Notes: generated from the sequence alone by a model not told the origin. A stretch of 64,000 nucleotides of DNA from Nonomuraea antri (GCF_013283785.1 NZ_JABCPZ010000031.1:1-64000); one strand, 5' to 3'; positions 16,402 through 24,497 are shown, counted from the stretch's first letter. Numbers and translations are program-made.

Positions 16402-17436
16402 TCACCAGTTGCCGTCGGGGGCCTCGGGCAGGGGGTGCCCGGGCGGGTGCAGGACGTAGGCCACGCCGCCGCTGCCAGGGCTCCGCAGCCAGACGTTCTC
16501 GAAGGCGGCCCGGGGATAGACCCGGCGCACCAGGCCCTGCTCGGGACCGGCCGGATCGTTGGCCACGACGTCGCCGGCGGCGGTGAAACCCGTCACGACC
16601 ATCAGGTGCCCGTCGGTGTCGTAACCGGATCCGGGCAGCTCGTGCGCCTTGAACGACTGCGAGGTGATCACCGGGACGCCGGCGCGCACCAGGCGCTCCA
16701 GCTCGGCGGCCGAGCGCAGCCTGGTGACGAATCCGGTCAGGCCGAAGCAGCCGGCGTAGGCGATGTTGAACGGCCAGTTGCCGGTGCCCTGGTAGCTGTG
16801 GTCGTACGTGCCGCGCGCGGCGTGGACCACGGCCGGGCCAGGGTCACCGTCGGCGACCCACGTCAGGTCGGCGGGCGCGGGGCCGAGTCCCCAGTAACCG
16901 AGCACCATGGCCAGCGACACCGGGCTGCACCAGCCGGCGCCGCCGCCCCACTGCGGGTGCAGCCCGGCGTGCGCGTACTGGGACAGCGGGGGCACGGCCA
17001 GCTCGACGGCGTCCTGCCCGGCCGGCGGGCTGGGAGTCACCGCGCGCGCCGGGACGGCCGAGGCCAGCACGCTCAGCGAGGTCACCCGCGCGCCAGCGCC
17101 GTGCGGGGTGACCCGGGTACGGAAGGACGTCACCGGCCGCCGCGCGACGAAGGTGTCGACGGCCACGTCGCCGTCGTCGTCGCCCTGGCCGGGCACGGAG
17201 GTGCGGTGCTCGCCGTGCTCGTCCCAGCGGCCCATGACGTACCACTTCGTGCGGGTGCCGAAGACCGTCGTGGCCTGCAGTTCCACCTCGATCCAGGTGC
17301 CCGGCGCGGTGCGCCCGGTCCAGGACGGGATGAGCTGGGTGGCGGCGAAGCCGATCTGCCGCTCCTCGCTGGTCCAGCCGCCCGCGGACGCCGTGAAGCG
17401 CATGAGGGACAGCGGGACCAGATCGGTGGCGTGCAT
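16402..17436 (-). CDS. C39-family-like cysteine peptidase
   Basis: 344 residues without a signal peptide. Residues 1-150 form a beta-rich N-terminal domain seen in actinomycete C39-like proteins. Residues about 165-335 are the papain-like C39 domain: the nucleophile Cys in GGAGWCSPVSLAMVLGYW (about 183), the His in DGHLMVVTGF (about 285) and the Asp in VVANDPAGPEQG (about 300). It could cut a peptide or be a pseudo-peptidase. No ABC transporter or bacteriocin precursor is nearby, so a leader-peptidase role is not supported. It is the third gene in a co-directional run with two membrane proteins. Confidence 0.8.
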   Translation of the reverse strand: MHATDLVPLSLMRFTASAGGWTSEERQIGFAATQLIPSWTGRTAPGTWIEVELQATTVFGTRTKWYVMGRWDEHGEHRTSVPGQGDDDGDVAVDTFVARRPVTSFRTRVTPHGAGARVTSLSVLASAVPARAVTPSPPAGQDAVELAVPPLSQYAHAGLHPQWGGGAGWCSPVSLAMVLGYWGLGPAPADLTWVADGDPGPAVVHAARGTYDHSYQGTGNWPFNIAYAGCFGLTGFVTRLRSAAELERLVRAGVPVITSQSFKAHELPGSGYDTDGHLMVVTGFTAAGDVVANDPAGPEQGLVRRVYPRAAFENVWLRSPGSGGVAYVLHPPGHPLPEAPDGNW

Positions 17437-17479
17437 CGGCCCATCATGGTTTCGCCCATGGTGACGGGCATCGGAAGGT

Positions 17480-17977
17480 TTACGTATGTTCGGGGGCGGG
17501 TTCGTCCAGCTCGGGGGTCTCGTCCGGCGGCGCGGCGGCGGCCGGGCGCGGCTTGCGTATCCGCCTGACGCCCACGACCAGCACCGCGAGCCCGGCCAGC
17601 GCGAGCAGGCCGGTGAACACCCACTCGTCCGAGCCGTCGGGCCCGTAGACGCGGGTCTCGCGCCCGGTGTCGACGGCCTGGACGATCTGCCCGGCCGTCA
17701 GCGTGCCGCGGTCGCTGCCGTACATCTCGATGCCCTGGCGCCTGATCTGCCCGTCGCCGGAGGCGAAGTCCCCCGTCCAGACGCAGGACTCGTGCCCGGG
17801 GTGCTGGATGCACTGCAGTTGCCTGGCGGTGAACGCGCCGCTCACCCCGTCCCCGCGCGCCGCCCGGATGGCCGGGCCGAACTCGGGGACGGAGGCGAGC
17901 AGCAGCAGCACCCCCACCACGGCCAGCACCACGGAGAAGCCGCTCACCCGCCGCTTCTGGACCGCCATGACCGTCAT
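17480..17977 (-). CDS. Two-helix membrane protein, unknown function
   Basis: 165 residues from ATG 17977, or 162 from the in-frame ATG 17968. Helix 1 is at about residues 13-30 and helix 2 at about 120-138. The loop between (about 90 residues, with CIQHPGHESC holding two Cys) is probably outside the cell. The C-terminal tail is Pro/Glu-rich and cytoplasmic. It begins 12 bases after the stop of the upstream membrane protein, so the two are co-transcribed. I do not recognise a family. Confidence 0.65.
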   Translation of the reverse strand: MTVMAVQKRRVSGFSVVLAVVGVLLLLASVPEFGPAIRAARGDGVSGAFTARQLQCIQHPGHESCVWTGDFASGDGQIRRQGIEMYGSDRGTLTAGQIVQAVDTGRETRVYGPDGSDEWVFTGLLALAGLAVLVVGVRRIRKPRPAAAAPPDETPELDEPAPEHT

Positions 17978-17989
17978 GAGCAGCCCTGC

Positions 17990-18529
17990 CTAGTGGTGGG
18001 AGACCGCGCAGGTGCAGGTCGCACCGGCGGAGTGCTCGGAAGCGCGGCGGTGCAGCAGCATCGCCACCACCATCGGCACGAAGACGAGGGCGTTGTAGAA
18101 CAGGTGCAGCTCCATCCGGGGCCAGACCAGCTGCAGGATGCTCGTCGGGACCGGCCGGCCGGCCAGGTTCACGCCGATGATCTTCTGCAGGAGCAGCAGC
18201 AGGTGCTCCAGGTGGTGCCACACCTGGATGCCGAGCGAGATGTTCCACCAGGTGCGCGACAGGCCCGTGAAGCCCTTACGGAGCAGGATCAGGCCGATGA
18301 GCATGATTAACGCGTAGCCGTAGTGCATCCACTCGGAGGTCACCAGCCACGGGAAGGGGATGCCGAGCACGCCGCGGGCCTCGGCCATGGGCCAGCCCCA
18401 GGCGTAGACCTGGATGGCCTGCACCACGTGCTCGGCCCAGTGGGCCACCACGATGATCAGGTAGAACGTGAGCGCGGCCTTGTGGTGGCGCCCGTTGAGC
18501 GTGGACACGCTGATCGTCGGCGTCGCCAT
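17990..18529 (-). CDS. Conserved polytopic membrane protein with intramembrane histidines
   Basis: 179 residues with a GAGGTGAG ribosome site. It has about four or five membrane helices (near residues 18-38, 60-85, 100-125 and 145-165). Histidines cluster at the membrane faces: HHKA, VAHWAEHV, QVWHHLEHLL and MELHLFYN. The C-terminus ends CTCAVSHH. Such spacing could hold a metal, as in membrane oxidases or hydroxylases, but I recognise no named family. It heads the minus-strand run leading to the C39-like gene. Confidence 0.65.
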   Translation of the reverse strand: MATPTISVSTLNGRHHKAALTFYLIIVVAHWAEHVVQAIQVYAWGWPMAEARGVLGIPFPWLVTSEWMHYGYALIMLIGLILLRKGFTGLSRTWWNISLGIQVWHHLEHLLLLLQKIIGVNLAGRPVPTSILQLVWPRMELHLFYNALVFVPMVVAMLLHRRASEHSAGATCTCAVSHH

Positions 18530-18692
18530 TTCTCACCTCGTGTTTCTTGCGATGCGCGGTCTGAGTGATCCGGGTGCAGCGTCGGCTCGGCTCCGGGCGG
18601 TCCCCGATCCGCCCTTCGCCGGCATGCGTCGCCCGCCGTTCGGCGTCCCCGAGCGCATGCGCGGCACGCAGCGATGATCGCCGACCGCACTA

Positions 18693-18705
18693 GCAAGCGG
18701 CTTGC
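18693..18705. promoter_or_regulatory. Short palindrome in the divergent region upstream of the MFS gene
   Basis: GCAAGC-G-GCTTGC, a 13-bp inverted repeat about 45 bases before the MFS promoter. Its GCAA ends resemble the two larger MFS operators, so it may be an auxiliary site (inference). Confidence 0.35.
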
Positions 18706-18745
18706 AATCGGCTGGTTGGTCGACGTTCGCGTACGGCGCAATCCT

Positions 18746-18774
18746 TTGACGCAACCAATTGGTTGCCATAATGT
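18746..18774 (+). promoter_or_regulatory. Promoter of the MFS efflux gene
   Basis: TTGACG (18746-18751) and TAATGT (18769-18774) are separated by exactly 17 bases. The spacer contains a perfect palindrome, so the promoter is likely repressible. Confidence 0.75.
18751..18766. promoter_or_regulatory. MFS operator 1
   Basis: GCAACCAATTGGTTGC, a perfect 16-bp palindrome overlapping the last base of the -35 and filling the spacer of the MFS promoter. This is typical TetR-family operator placement. Confidence 0.75.
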
Positions 18775-18775
18775 G

Positions 18776-18791
18776 GCAACCGTTCGGTTGC
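18776..18791. promoter_or_regulatory. MFS operator 2
   Basis: GCAACCG-TT-CGGTTGC, arms of 7 bp, lies just after the -10 and overlaps the expected transcription start. It shares GCAACC...GGTTGC ends with operator 1, centre to centre 25 bp. Confidence 0.75.
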
Positions 18792-18809
18792 TACTAACTG
18801 GAGGCTGTC

Positions 18810-20204
18810 ATGGCTGTTCCCGCTCTGACCATCGACACCGCCGCGCCGCCGCGCCTCGACGGCAGGCGGCGTCTGATCGCGTTCGTGCTGCTCGGCGCCA
18901 GTTTCATGTTGTCCGTCGACTTCTCGATCCTGAACGTCGCGCTGCCCGAGGCCGGGGCGGGCGTCGGGCTCGGGCTGGCCGAATTACCCTGGATCACCTC
19001 CGCGTACGCGCTGCCCGCGGCCGGCTTCACCCTGGCCTTCGGCCGCATGGGAGACCTGTTCGGCCGCCGCAGGATGTTGCTGCTGGGCATGGTCGTGCTC
19101 ACCGGAGCCTCACTGCTGGGCGGCTTCGCGACCGGCCCCGAGGCGCTGCTGACCGCGCGGGTGCTGCAGGGCCTGGCCACCGCGATGACCCTGCCCGCGG
19201 CGTTGTCGCTGCTCACCACCACGTTCGAGGAGGGCCCGCTGCGCGCCAGGGTGCTCGGGCTGAACGGCGCGCTGCTGTCGGGCGGATTCACCGTCGGCGC
19301 GCTGGTCGGCGGCACCCTGGTCAGCCTGCTGAGCTGGCGGGCCGCGTTCTTCATCAACGTCCCCGTCGCGGTGGCGATCCTGCTGCTGACGCCGTTCCTG
19401 ATCAGCGAGAGCCGGCTGCCCGACCGGGTGCGGGCCGACCTGCCCGGGGCCGTGACCGTCACCGGCGGCCTGCTGGCGGTGATCTACGCGGTCATCGAGA
19501 AGAACGCCGTCGCGGCCGTGGCCGGCCTGGCGCTGCTGGCCGCGTTCTGGGTGATCGAGCTGCGCTCGCCCGCGCCGCTCGCGCCCATCCGCATTCTCAA
19601 GCGGCCCACCGTGAAGTGGGGCAACTACGCCGGCCTGGTGATCTTCACGATGGAGCCGGCCATGATCTTCCTGCTGACCCTCTACCTGCAGCGCGTCCTG
19701 GGGATGTCCCCGCTGGTCACCGGGCTGATCCTGGGCGTGCCCGGACTGGCCTCGGTGGTCGCCGGGGTGATCGCGGGGCGGTTCATCGGGCGCTTCGGCA
19801 GCCGCGTCGTGCTGGTCACGGGGCTGAGCGTGCAGGGGCTGGCGACGATCCCGCTGATGTTCATCGGGGCGGGGACGTGGGCGCTGGCGATCATCGTCCC
19901 GGCCCTGTTCATCGGGTTCTTCGGGCACGTGAGCGCGATCGTGGCGCACACCGTGACCAGCACCTCCGGGCTGCCGAACGAGGAGCAGGGTCTGGCCACC
20001 GGCCTGACCTCGATGACCCAGCAGGTGGCGCTGACCGTGGGCATCCCGATCCTGGGCGCGGTCGCCGCCACCCAGAGCGCGGAGCTGACCGGCATCCGGC
20101 TCGCCCTCGGCGTGAACGTGGTCGTGACGCTCCTCAGCGTGGCGCTCATCTGGTTCGGGCTGCGCACGCGTGACGCGGCCCGGCCGGCGGCGGGGCGGAC
20201 CTGA
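18810..20204 (+). CDS. DHA2-type MFS efflux transporter
   Basis: 464 residues from ATG 18810, with GGAGG upstream. The predicted helices (about 14) start at residue 25. The antiporter motif A between helices 2 and 3 is present (GRMGDLFGRRRMLLLG, about 72-87), and motif C-like glycines occur in helix 5 (LNGALLSGGFTVGALVGG). It is typical of drug or metabolite export in exchange for protons. Two palindromic operators cover its promoter, but no TetR gene is adjacent. The following AHSA1 and ArsR genes are separated by 72 bases and have their own ribosome site. Confidence 0.9.
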   Translation: MAVPALTIDTAAPPRLDGRRRLIAFVLLGASFMLSVDFSILNVALPEAGAGVGLGLAELPWITSAYALPAAGFTLAFGRMGDLFGRRRMLLLGMVVLTGASLLGGFATGPEALLTARVLQGLATAMTLPAALSLLTTTFEEGPLRARVLGLNGALLSGGFTVGALVGGTLVSLLSWRAAFFINVPVAVAILLLTPFLISESRLPDRVRADLPGAVTVTGGLLAVIYAVIEKNAVAAVAGLALLAAFWVIELRSPAPLAPIRILKRPTVKWGNYAGLVIFTMEPAMIFLLTLYLQRVLGMSPLVTGLILGVPGLASVVAGVIAGRFIGRFGSRVVLVTGLSVQGLATIPLMFIGAGTWALAIIVPALFIGFFGHVSAIVAHTVTSTSGLPNEEQGLATGLTSMTQQVALTVGIPILGAVAATQSAELTGIRLALGVNVVVTLLSVALIWFGLRTRDAARPAAGRT

Positions 20205-20240
20205 CCCGCTCGGCCGGCGGCGGAGCGGACCTGATCCGCG
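20181..20240. repeat. 30-bp tandem repeat spanning the MFS stop codon
   Basis: Two adjacent 30-bp units (20181-20210 and 20211-20240) differ at three positions. The first contains the last codons and stop of the MFS gene, and the second is an untranslated copy of the same segment. Confidence 0.8.
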
Positions 20241-20276
20241 AGACCGTTACATTGCTACCTATCGGAGGAGGCTGTC

Positions 20277-20708
20277 ATGGGTTTTCCTGATCGCATCGAG
20301 CGGACCATCGAGGTCGCCCGGCCGCCGGCCGAGGTGTGGGCCGCGCTCACCACGGCCGAGGGCCTGAGCGCCTGGCTGGGCCACGAGGCGAGCATCGACC
20401 TGCGCCCGGGCGGCGCCGCCCAGATGCGCTGGAACGACGGGCACACGGCCGACCTGCGCGTCGAACGCGTGGAGGAGCCCGTCGTGTTCGGGTTCACCTG
20501 GCAGATCTTCGGGCTGCCCAAGGACGACCCGCGCCGCACGTACGTCGAGTTCACCCTCGAACCGGCCGGCGCGGGCACCAGGCTGCGCATGGTCGAGACC
20601 GGCTTCGCGCAACTGCCTGAGGACGCCTACCGCAAGGCGTACGACGCCCACCACGACGGATGGGGGCACGAACTGGGCGAACTGGCCGGCCACCTCGATG
20701 CCGCCTGA
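20277..20708 (+). CDS. AHSA1/SRPBCC-domain protein
   Basis: 143 residues from ATG 20277, with a strong GGAGGAGG ribosome site. The whole protein is one SRPBCC (Bet v1-like) fold of the AHSA1 type: IERTIEVARPPAEVWAALTT at the start and GWGHELGELAGHLD at the C-terminal helix. Such proteins bind a hydrophobic ligand or act as stress-linked activators. It overlaps the ArsR gene by 11 bases, a widespread pair in actinobacteria in which the ArsR protein controls the AHSA1 gene. Confidence 0.88.
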   Translation: MGFPDRIERTIEVARPPAEVWAALTTAEGLSAWLGHEASIDLRPGGAAQMRWNDGHTADLRVERVEEPVVFGFTWQIFGLPKDDPRRTYVEFTLEPAGAGTRLRMVETGFAQLPEDAYRKAYDAHHDGWGHELGELAGHLDAA

Positions 20709-21027
20709 CGTCGAGGCGATCGCCGAGCAGGTCTTCATCGCCCTGGCCGACCCGAGCCGGCGCGCCATCCTGGCCGCGCTGGCCTCGGGCGGCCCGGCCA
20801 CGGCGACGGACCTGGCCGCCCGCCTGCCGATCACCCGGCAGGCGATCGCCAAGCATCTGGCCCTGCTGTCGGAGGCCGGTCTGGTGACGGCGGAACCGGG
20901 GGAGCGGCGGCGGGTGCGCTACCGGCTGCGCTCCGCGCCGATGCAGGTGGCCCAGCAGTTCCTGGCCGCGCTGGCCCGCGACTGGGACGGCCCGCTCGAC
21001 GCGTTGAAGAACCACCTCGACCGCTGA
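20698..21027 (+). CDS. ArsR-family winged-helix regulator
   Basis: 109 residues from ATG 20698, overlapping the AHSA1 gene. The HTH_20-type winged helix covers almost the whole chain: IALADPSRRAILAAL, then TATDLAARLPITRQAIAKHLALL as the recognition region and a wing at EPGERRRVRYRL. There is no Cys metal site, so it is unlikely to be a metal sensor. A perfect terminator follows at 21054-21080. Confidence 0.88.
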   Translation: MPPDVEAIAEQVFIALADPSRRAILAALASGGPATATDLAARLPITRQAIAKHLALLSEAGLVTAEPGERRRVRYRLRSAPMQVAQQFLAALARDWDGPLDALKNHLDR

Positions 21028-21053
21028 CCCGGCCGGCCCCCCAGCTTTTTCCG

Positions 21054-21080
21054 AGACGCCCCGCGTGACGCGGGGCGTCT
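21054..21080 (+). terminator. Strong terminator after the ArsR gene
   Basis: AGACGCCCCGCG and CGCGGGGCGTCT pair over 12 bp around a 3-base TGA loop, followed by TGCGTTT. It ends the MFS-AHSA1-ArsR stretch. Confidence 0.9.
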
Positions 21081-21332
21081 TGCGTTTCCGGGCCCCCGCG
21101 CACCCCCGATACGCCAAGAGCGGCCTCTCCACGGACATTCCAGCCATTGGCCATGGCCTTTGAATTGAGCTTCAACATAGCGGAACGGTGGCAAAAGAGC
21201 CTTTCGCTGTGCTCCCCACCTGGAGAACCGAGAGAGCCGCGCCACGTGCGCGAAAGGCTGCCGCAAGAAGATGCATGATCTGCTGAAGGGGGCTACAGTA
21301 CCCTGCAACCGTAAACGTAATTGGAGCACCCT
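21081..21332. other. Control region upstream of lsr2
   Basis: About 250 non-coding bases with locally lower GC around 21150-21200 (TTGAATTGAGCTTCAA at 21160-21175 is an imperfect palindrome). A plausible -10, TACAGT, lies at 21294-21299 with no clear -35 at the right distance. The relative AT-richness would fit self-binding by Lsr2 (inference). Confidence 0.4.
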
Positions 21333-21674
21333 ATGGCGAAGCGCATTGTTGAGTCCTTTATCGATGACATCGACGGCAGTGACGCCGAGGGGACCACGAG
21401 GTTCGCTCTCGACGGCACCAACTACGAGATCGACCTCTCCGGGTCCAACCGGGAGAAGCTGGAGAAGGCCCTGGCCCCCTTTATCGCCAAGGCCCGCCCG
21501 GTCCGGGCCGAGCGGGGCGTGCGCGGCAGGCGGGGCGGCGGCGTGTCCGCCCGGGCCGTCAGCCGTGAGAAGGCCACCGAGATCAGGCGCTGGGCCAAGG
21601 CCCAGGGGCTGCCGGTGAGCGAGCGCGGCCGCATCGCCGCTTCCGTCGTGGAACAGTACGAGCAGGCCCACTGA
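21333..21674 (+). CDS. lsr2: Lsr2 nucleoid-associated protein
   Basis: 113 residues from ATG 21333 (MAKRIVES), with GGAG 7 bases before. An upstream in-frame ATG would add four residues but overlaps the ribosome site. The N-terminal dimerisation domain runs to about residue 60 (DDIDGSDAEGTTRFALDGTNYEIDLS). The C-terminal DNA-binding domain (about 75-113) holds IRRWAKAQGLPVSERGRIAASVVEQY with the SERGR segment that reads the minor groove of AT-rich DNA. It silences AT-rich, often foreign DNA. A highly basic RGVRGRRGGG linker joins the domains. Actinomycetes often carry a second, shorter paralogue, and I cannot tell which this is. Confidence 0.93.
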   Translation: MAKRIVESFIDDIDGSDAEGTTRFALDGTNYEIDLSGSNREKLEKALAPFIAKARPVRAERGVRGRRGGGVSARAVSREKATEIRRWAKAQGLPVSERGRIAASVVEQYEQAH

Positions 21675-21682
21675 TTCGGCGC

Positions 21683-21715
21683 CGTAGAGCCGGCTTCGCC
21701 GAAGCCGGCTCTACG
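21683..21715. terminator. Bidirectional terminator between lsr2 and styB
   Basis: A perfect 15-bp stem (CGTAGAGCCGGCTTC with its complement) and a 3-base loop. The right arm contains the stop codon of the convergent flavin reductase gene, so one hairpin serves both genes. Confidence 0.85.
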
Positions 21716-22193
21716 ACGCGCGGCCGATGGCCAGCTCCGGCATGCACTCCCGGTAGCGTCCGGCGTGGAAGACCAGCGGGTCGCCTTCGGCCCGCTGGTA
21801 ACGCTCCACCTCGCCGACGAAGATGTGGTGGTCGCCGCCGTCGTGCACGCGCACCGTACGGCAGACGAAATGGGCCAGCGTCCCGGCGAGCAGCGGCAGC
21901 GGCGTGCCGAGCAGCTCCACCCCGGCGAACTTGTCGGCCGCCCCGGTGGCGAACCGCCGCGACAGGTGTTCCTGCCCGGCCGCCAGCACGTTGATGGCGA
22001 ACTGCCCGGCCCGCAGGAACGACGGCGCGCTGGGCGCCCGCTCCGACAGGCACCACAACACCAGCGGCGGATCGAGCGAGACCGACGTGAACGAGTTGAC
22101 GGTCACCCCGGCACGCGTCCCCTCCGGGGTCACCGTGGTGATCACGGCGACCCCGGTCGCGAACTGCCCGAAGGCCTCACGCAGCGATCTCAT
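21711..22193 (-). CDS. styB: Flavin reductase component of a styrene/indole-type monooxygenase
   Basis: 160 residues from ATG 22193, overlapping the monooxygenase stop by ATGA. The whole chain is a flavin reductase-like FMN/FAD-binding split-barrel: FGQFATGVAVITT at the start, VTVNSFTSVSLDPPLVL, SFLRAGQFAINVLA, and the NADH-side GDHHIFVGEV. It makes reduced FAD with NAD(P)H and passes it to the adjacent StyA-like oxygenase. The tight coupling supports a two-component pair. The gene name is by analogy, as the true substrate could be indole or another aryl alkene. Confidence 0.8.
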   Translation of the reverse strand: MRSLREAFGQFATGVAVITTVTPEGTRAGVTVNSFTSVSLDPPLVLWCLSERAPSAPSFLRAGQFAINVLAAGQEHLSRRFATGAADKFAGVELLGTPLPLLAGTLAHFVCRTVRVHDGGDHHIFVGEVERYQRAEGDPLVFHAGRYRECMPELAIGRAS

Positions 22194-23413
22194 GCCGCGA
22201 CCCGGTTCAGGTAGGCCTCGGCGCGGCCGGCGTCCAGGTACCAGTCGGCGTAGTCGCTGGGGTCGTCGAAGCCGTTGACGAAGCGCGAGGCGATCCGCGG
22301 GTGCTCGCCGGCGGCGCCCAGCAGCGCGAGGTGGTGCGCCTGCGGCGGGGCGAGCAGGGTGTTGGTCCAGCCGGTGACGTGCTGCGCGTCGGCCCAGAAC
22401 CGGTCGAACGTCTCGCGCATCCACTCCGTGTCGAACGGCCGGTCGCCGCGCTCCACGATGGCCGCCAGGTAGGCGGCGGCGCACTTGGCGGCGTTGTTGC
22501 TGCCCTGCCCGGTGATCGGGTCGTTGAGCACCACCACGTCGGCGACGCCGAGCACGGGCGCGCCGGACGGCAGCACCGCGACGGGCCTGCGTACCGTGGG
22601 GGCGAAACGGCCGGTCAGGGTGCCGCCCGCGTCGGTGAGCTCGATCCCGGCGCAGCGCTCGGCCTCCCAGGGGAAGAACCGCTGCAGGATCTCGCGGCTG
22701 CGCGCCAGGTGCTCGGCCGGGGTGCGGACGTCGGCCCAGCAGTCCATCGGCCCGCCGGGCAGGCCCTCGAACACCATGATCTCGCACGGGCCCGTGCGCG
22801 TGAGCGCCGGGAAGACGAAGTACTCGCCCACCCCGGGCAGCAGGTTGAAGCAGACCGCCGAGTAGTCGGGCCTGGGCGCCAGCCCGTGGACGTAGGTGAG
22901 CGCCAGCGCCCGCTGCGGCGTCGTGTACGGCGAGAGTGCCGGGTCGCGCTCGAACAGCGAGGCGATCTCCCCCTTGCCGGCCGCGACCAGCACCAGGTCG
23001 TACTGGGCGGCGTAACCCTCCAGGTCCTGGACGCCGGCCTCGTGCACGACCAGCTTGCCGCCGAGCCGCTCCAGCTCCGCCAGCCAGGCCGGCATCTTCA
23101 TCCGCTGGTCGACCGAGCGGGCAGGGACGTCCAGCCGGGCCGCCCAGTCGAGCGCCTTGCCGCCTTCAGGAGAGGGCACCGCGAGCGCGATGCCCTCGAT
23201 CGGCGGGCACTCGCCGGCCCAGAAGTCCAGGCCGAGCGCGTGCTCGTGGGCCTGGGCGGTGCCGAACATGGCCTGGCTGGACAGCACCCGGCCGTCGCGG
23301 ATGGACTCGGGGGTGCGGTTGGAGACGACGGTGACGTCGTAGCCCTGCTTGAGCAGGCCGAGCGCCAGGTGCAGGCCGGCCTGCCCGGCGCCGACGACGA
23401 GGATGTTTCGCAT
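22190..23413 (-). CDS. styA: StyA-like FAD-dependent styrene/indole monooxygenase
   Basis: 407 residues from ATG 23413, close to the usual 410-415 of StyA. The open frame runs upstream, but this start gives the dinucleotide-binding motif ILVVGAGQAGLHLALGL at residue 4. Other family stretches are VTVVSNRTPESIRDGRVLSS, LVLVAAGKGEI, GEYFVFPAL and the flavin-binding VVVLNDPITGQGSNNAAKCA near residue 300. It epoxidises aromatic alkenes or indole using reduced FAD from the coupled reductase. An AraC-type regulator lies directly upstream on the same strand, separated by about 100 bases that should hold the promoter. No styrene oxide isomerase or aldehyde dehydrogenase is near. Confidence 0.85.
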   Translation of the reverse strand: MRNILVVGAGQAGLHLALGLLKQGYDVTVVSNRTPESIRDGRVLSSQAMFGTAQAHEHALGLDFWAGECPPIEGIALAVPSPEGGKALDWAARLDVPARSVDQRMKMPAWLAELERLGGKLVVHEAGVQDLEGYAAQYDLVLVAAGKGEIASLFERDPALSPYTTPQRALALTYVHGLAPRPDYSAVCFNLLPGVGEYFVFPALTRTGPCEIMVFEGLPGGPMDCWADVRTPAEHLARSREILQRFFPWEAERCAGIELTDAGGTLTGRFAPTVRRPVAVLPSGAPVLGVADVVVLNDPITGQGSNNAAKCAAAYLAAIVERGDRPFDTEWMRETFDRFWADAQHVTGWTNTLLAPPQAHHLALLGAAGEHPRIASRFVNGFDDPSDYADWYLDAGRAEAYLNRVAA

Positions 23414-23513
23414 GGTGGGTGGTCCCTTTCCGTCAGGAGTTGAGTGGTGGTCGGCGCCTGACATGAAAGGTACGGCCGGCGCCGCCGCCCGAGCCATCCG
23501 CTGAGCGCGGATC

Positions 23514-24497
23514 TCATCCACCTGACGCGGAACCGCGGCGCAGCGTCTCCGACGGCTGCTGCCCGAACCTCTCGCGGTACATGGCGGCGAAACGTCCCTG
23601 GTGCAGGAAGCCCCAGCGGGCGGCCACCGTGGTCACCGTCGCCCTGGCCGGGTCGGCGACGGCCAGTTCCTCGTGCACCCGCACCAGCCGCACCGACCTG
23701 AGGTGGGCCATCGGGGTCAGCCCGAGATGGGCGCGGAACCCCTCCTGCAGCGAACGGCTGCTCACCGCGACGGCGGCGGCGACGTCGCTGGTGGTGAGCG
23801 GCAGATGGGCGTGTCCCTCGATGAACTCCATCGCCCGCCGCACCACCTTGGGCAGCGCGGGCGGCCGGGGCGCGGTCAGCCGCTCCAGATAGTTGGACGG
23901 CTGGCTGGTCAGCAGCAGGCTCATCATGGCGTTCTCCAGATGCGCCACGGCCAGGGGCTGGGCGGTCAGCCCGTCGTCGTGCTCGGCCTCCCTGACCAGC
24001 AGGTCGGCCATGCCGCGCCAGGACCTGGTCCAGCCCAGCGTCATGTCCACGCCCAGGCCGAAGATGATCGGCTCGTCCAGCGGCTCGCCGAGCAGCTGCT
24101 CCAGCGCGCGTTCGAGCGCGGTGCGCTCGAACTTGATGAGCAGCTGCGGGCAGCCCGCCGCCCAGCGCATGTCCAGGTGGCGGGTCGGTGAGGGCAGCGA
24201 GGCCAGGGACGGCGTCGAGACGATCTCCTTGTCACCGGCGCGGATCAGGCTGCGCCCGGTGAGCGGGATCATGGCCAGGAAGAAGGTGTCCAGGTCGCCG
24301 GGCTCGATGTGCACGTCGGCCCCGTAGTCGAGGTAGCTGATGCGTACCGAGCCGAGCTGGACCGAGTTGAACTGGGCCGCCAGCAGGGCGGCGTCTCCGG
24401 CCAGGTCCAGTCGGTGCGGGCAGAACACCTTGGCCACCTCGTCCCGGACCTCGTCGAGGTCCGAGCTGGCGAACACGGCTCGATTGCTGAGGAGCAC
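23514..24497 (-). CDS. AraC-family transcriptional regulator
   Basis: About 327 residues. The start is uncertain: GTG 24497 is used, GTG 24476 is equally possible, and neither has a good ribosome site. The N-terminal AraC_binding_2-type domain begins ASSDLDEVRDEVAKVFCPHRL and includes RISYLDYGADVHIEPG. The C-terminal AraC double helix-turn-helix is at about 225-320 (TSDVAAAVAVSSRSLQEGF and VAARWGFLHQGRFAAMYRERFG). This architecture is common next to aromatic oxygenase genes. It probably activates styA-styB in response to the substrate (inference). Confidence 0.85.
   Translation of the reverse strand: MLLSNRAVFASSDLDEVRDEVAKVFCPHRLDLAGDAALLAAQFNSVQLGSVRISYLDYGADVHIEPGDLDTFFLAMIPLTGRSLIRAGDKEIVSTPSLASLPSPTRHLDMRWAAGCPQLLIKFERTALERALEQLLGEPLDEPIIFGLGVDMTLGWTRSWRGMADLLVREAEHDDGLTAQPLAVAHLENAMMSLLLTSQPSNYLERLTAPRPPALPKVVRRAMEFIEGHAHLPLTTSDVAAAVAVSSRSLQEGFRAHLGLTPMAHLRSVRLVRVHEELAVADPARATVTTVAARWGFLHQGRFAAMYRERFGQQPSETLRRGSASGG

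Noticed and set aside
16402-17436. Leader peptidase of a bacteriocin exporter
   Set aside because: The C39-like domain is not fused to an ABC exporter and no precursor peptide gene is visible near it.
22190-23521. Longer StyA start at 23521
   Set aside because: The extra 36 residues precede the FAD motif without homology. ATG 23413 places the motif at residue 4, as in the family.
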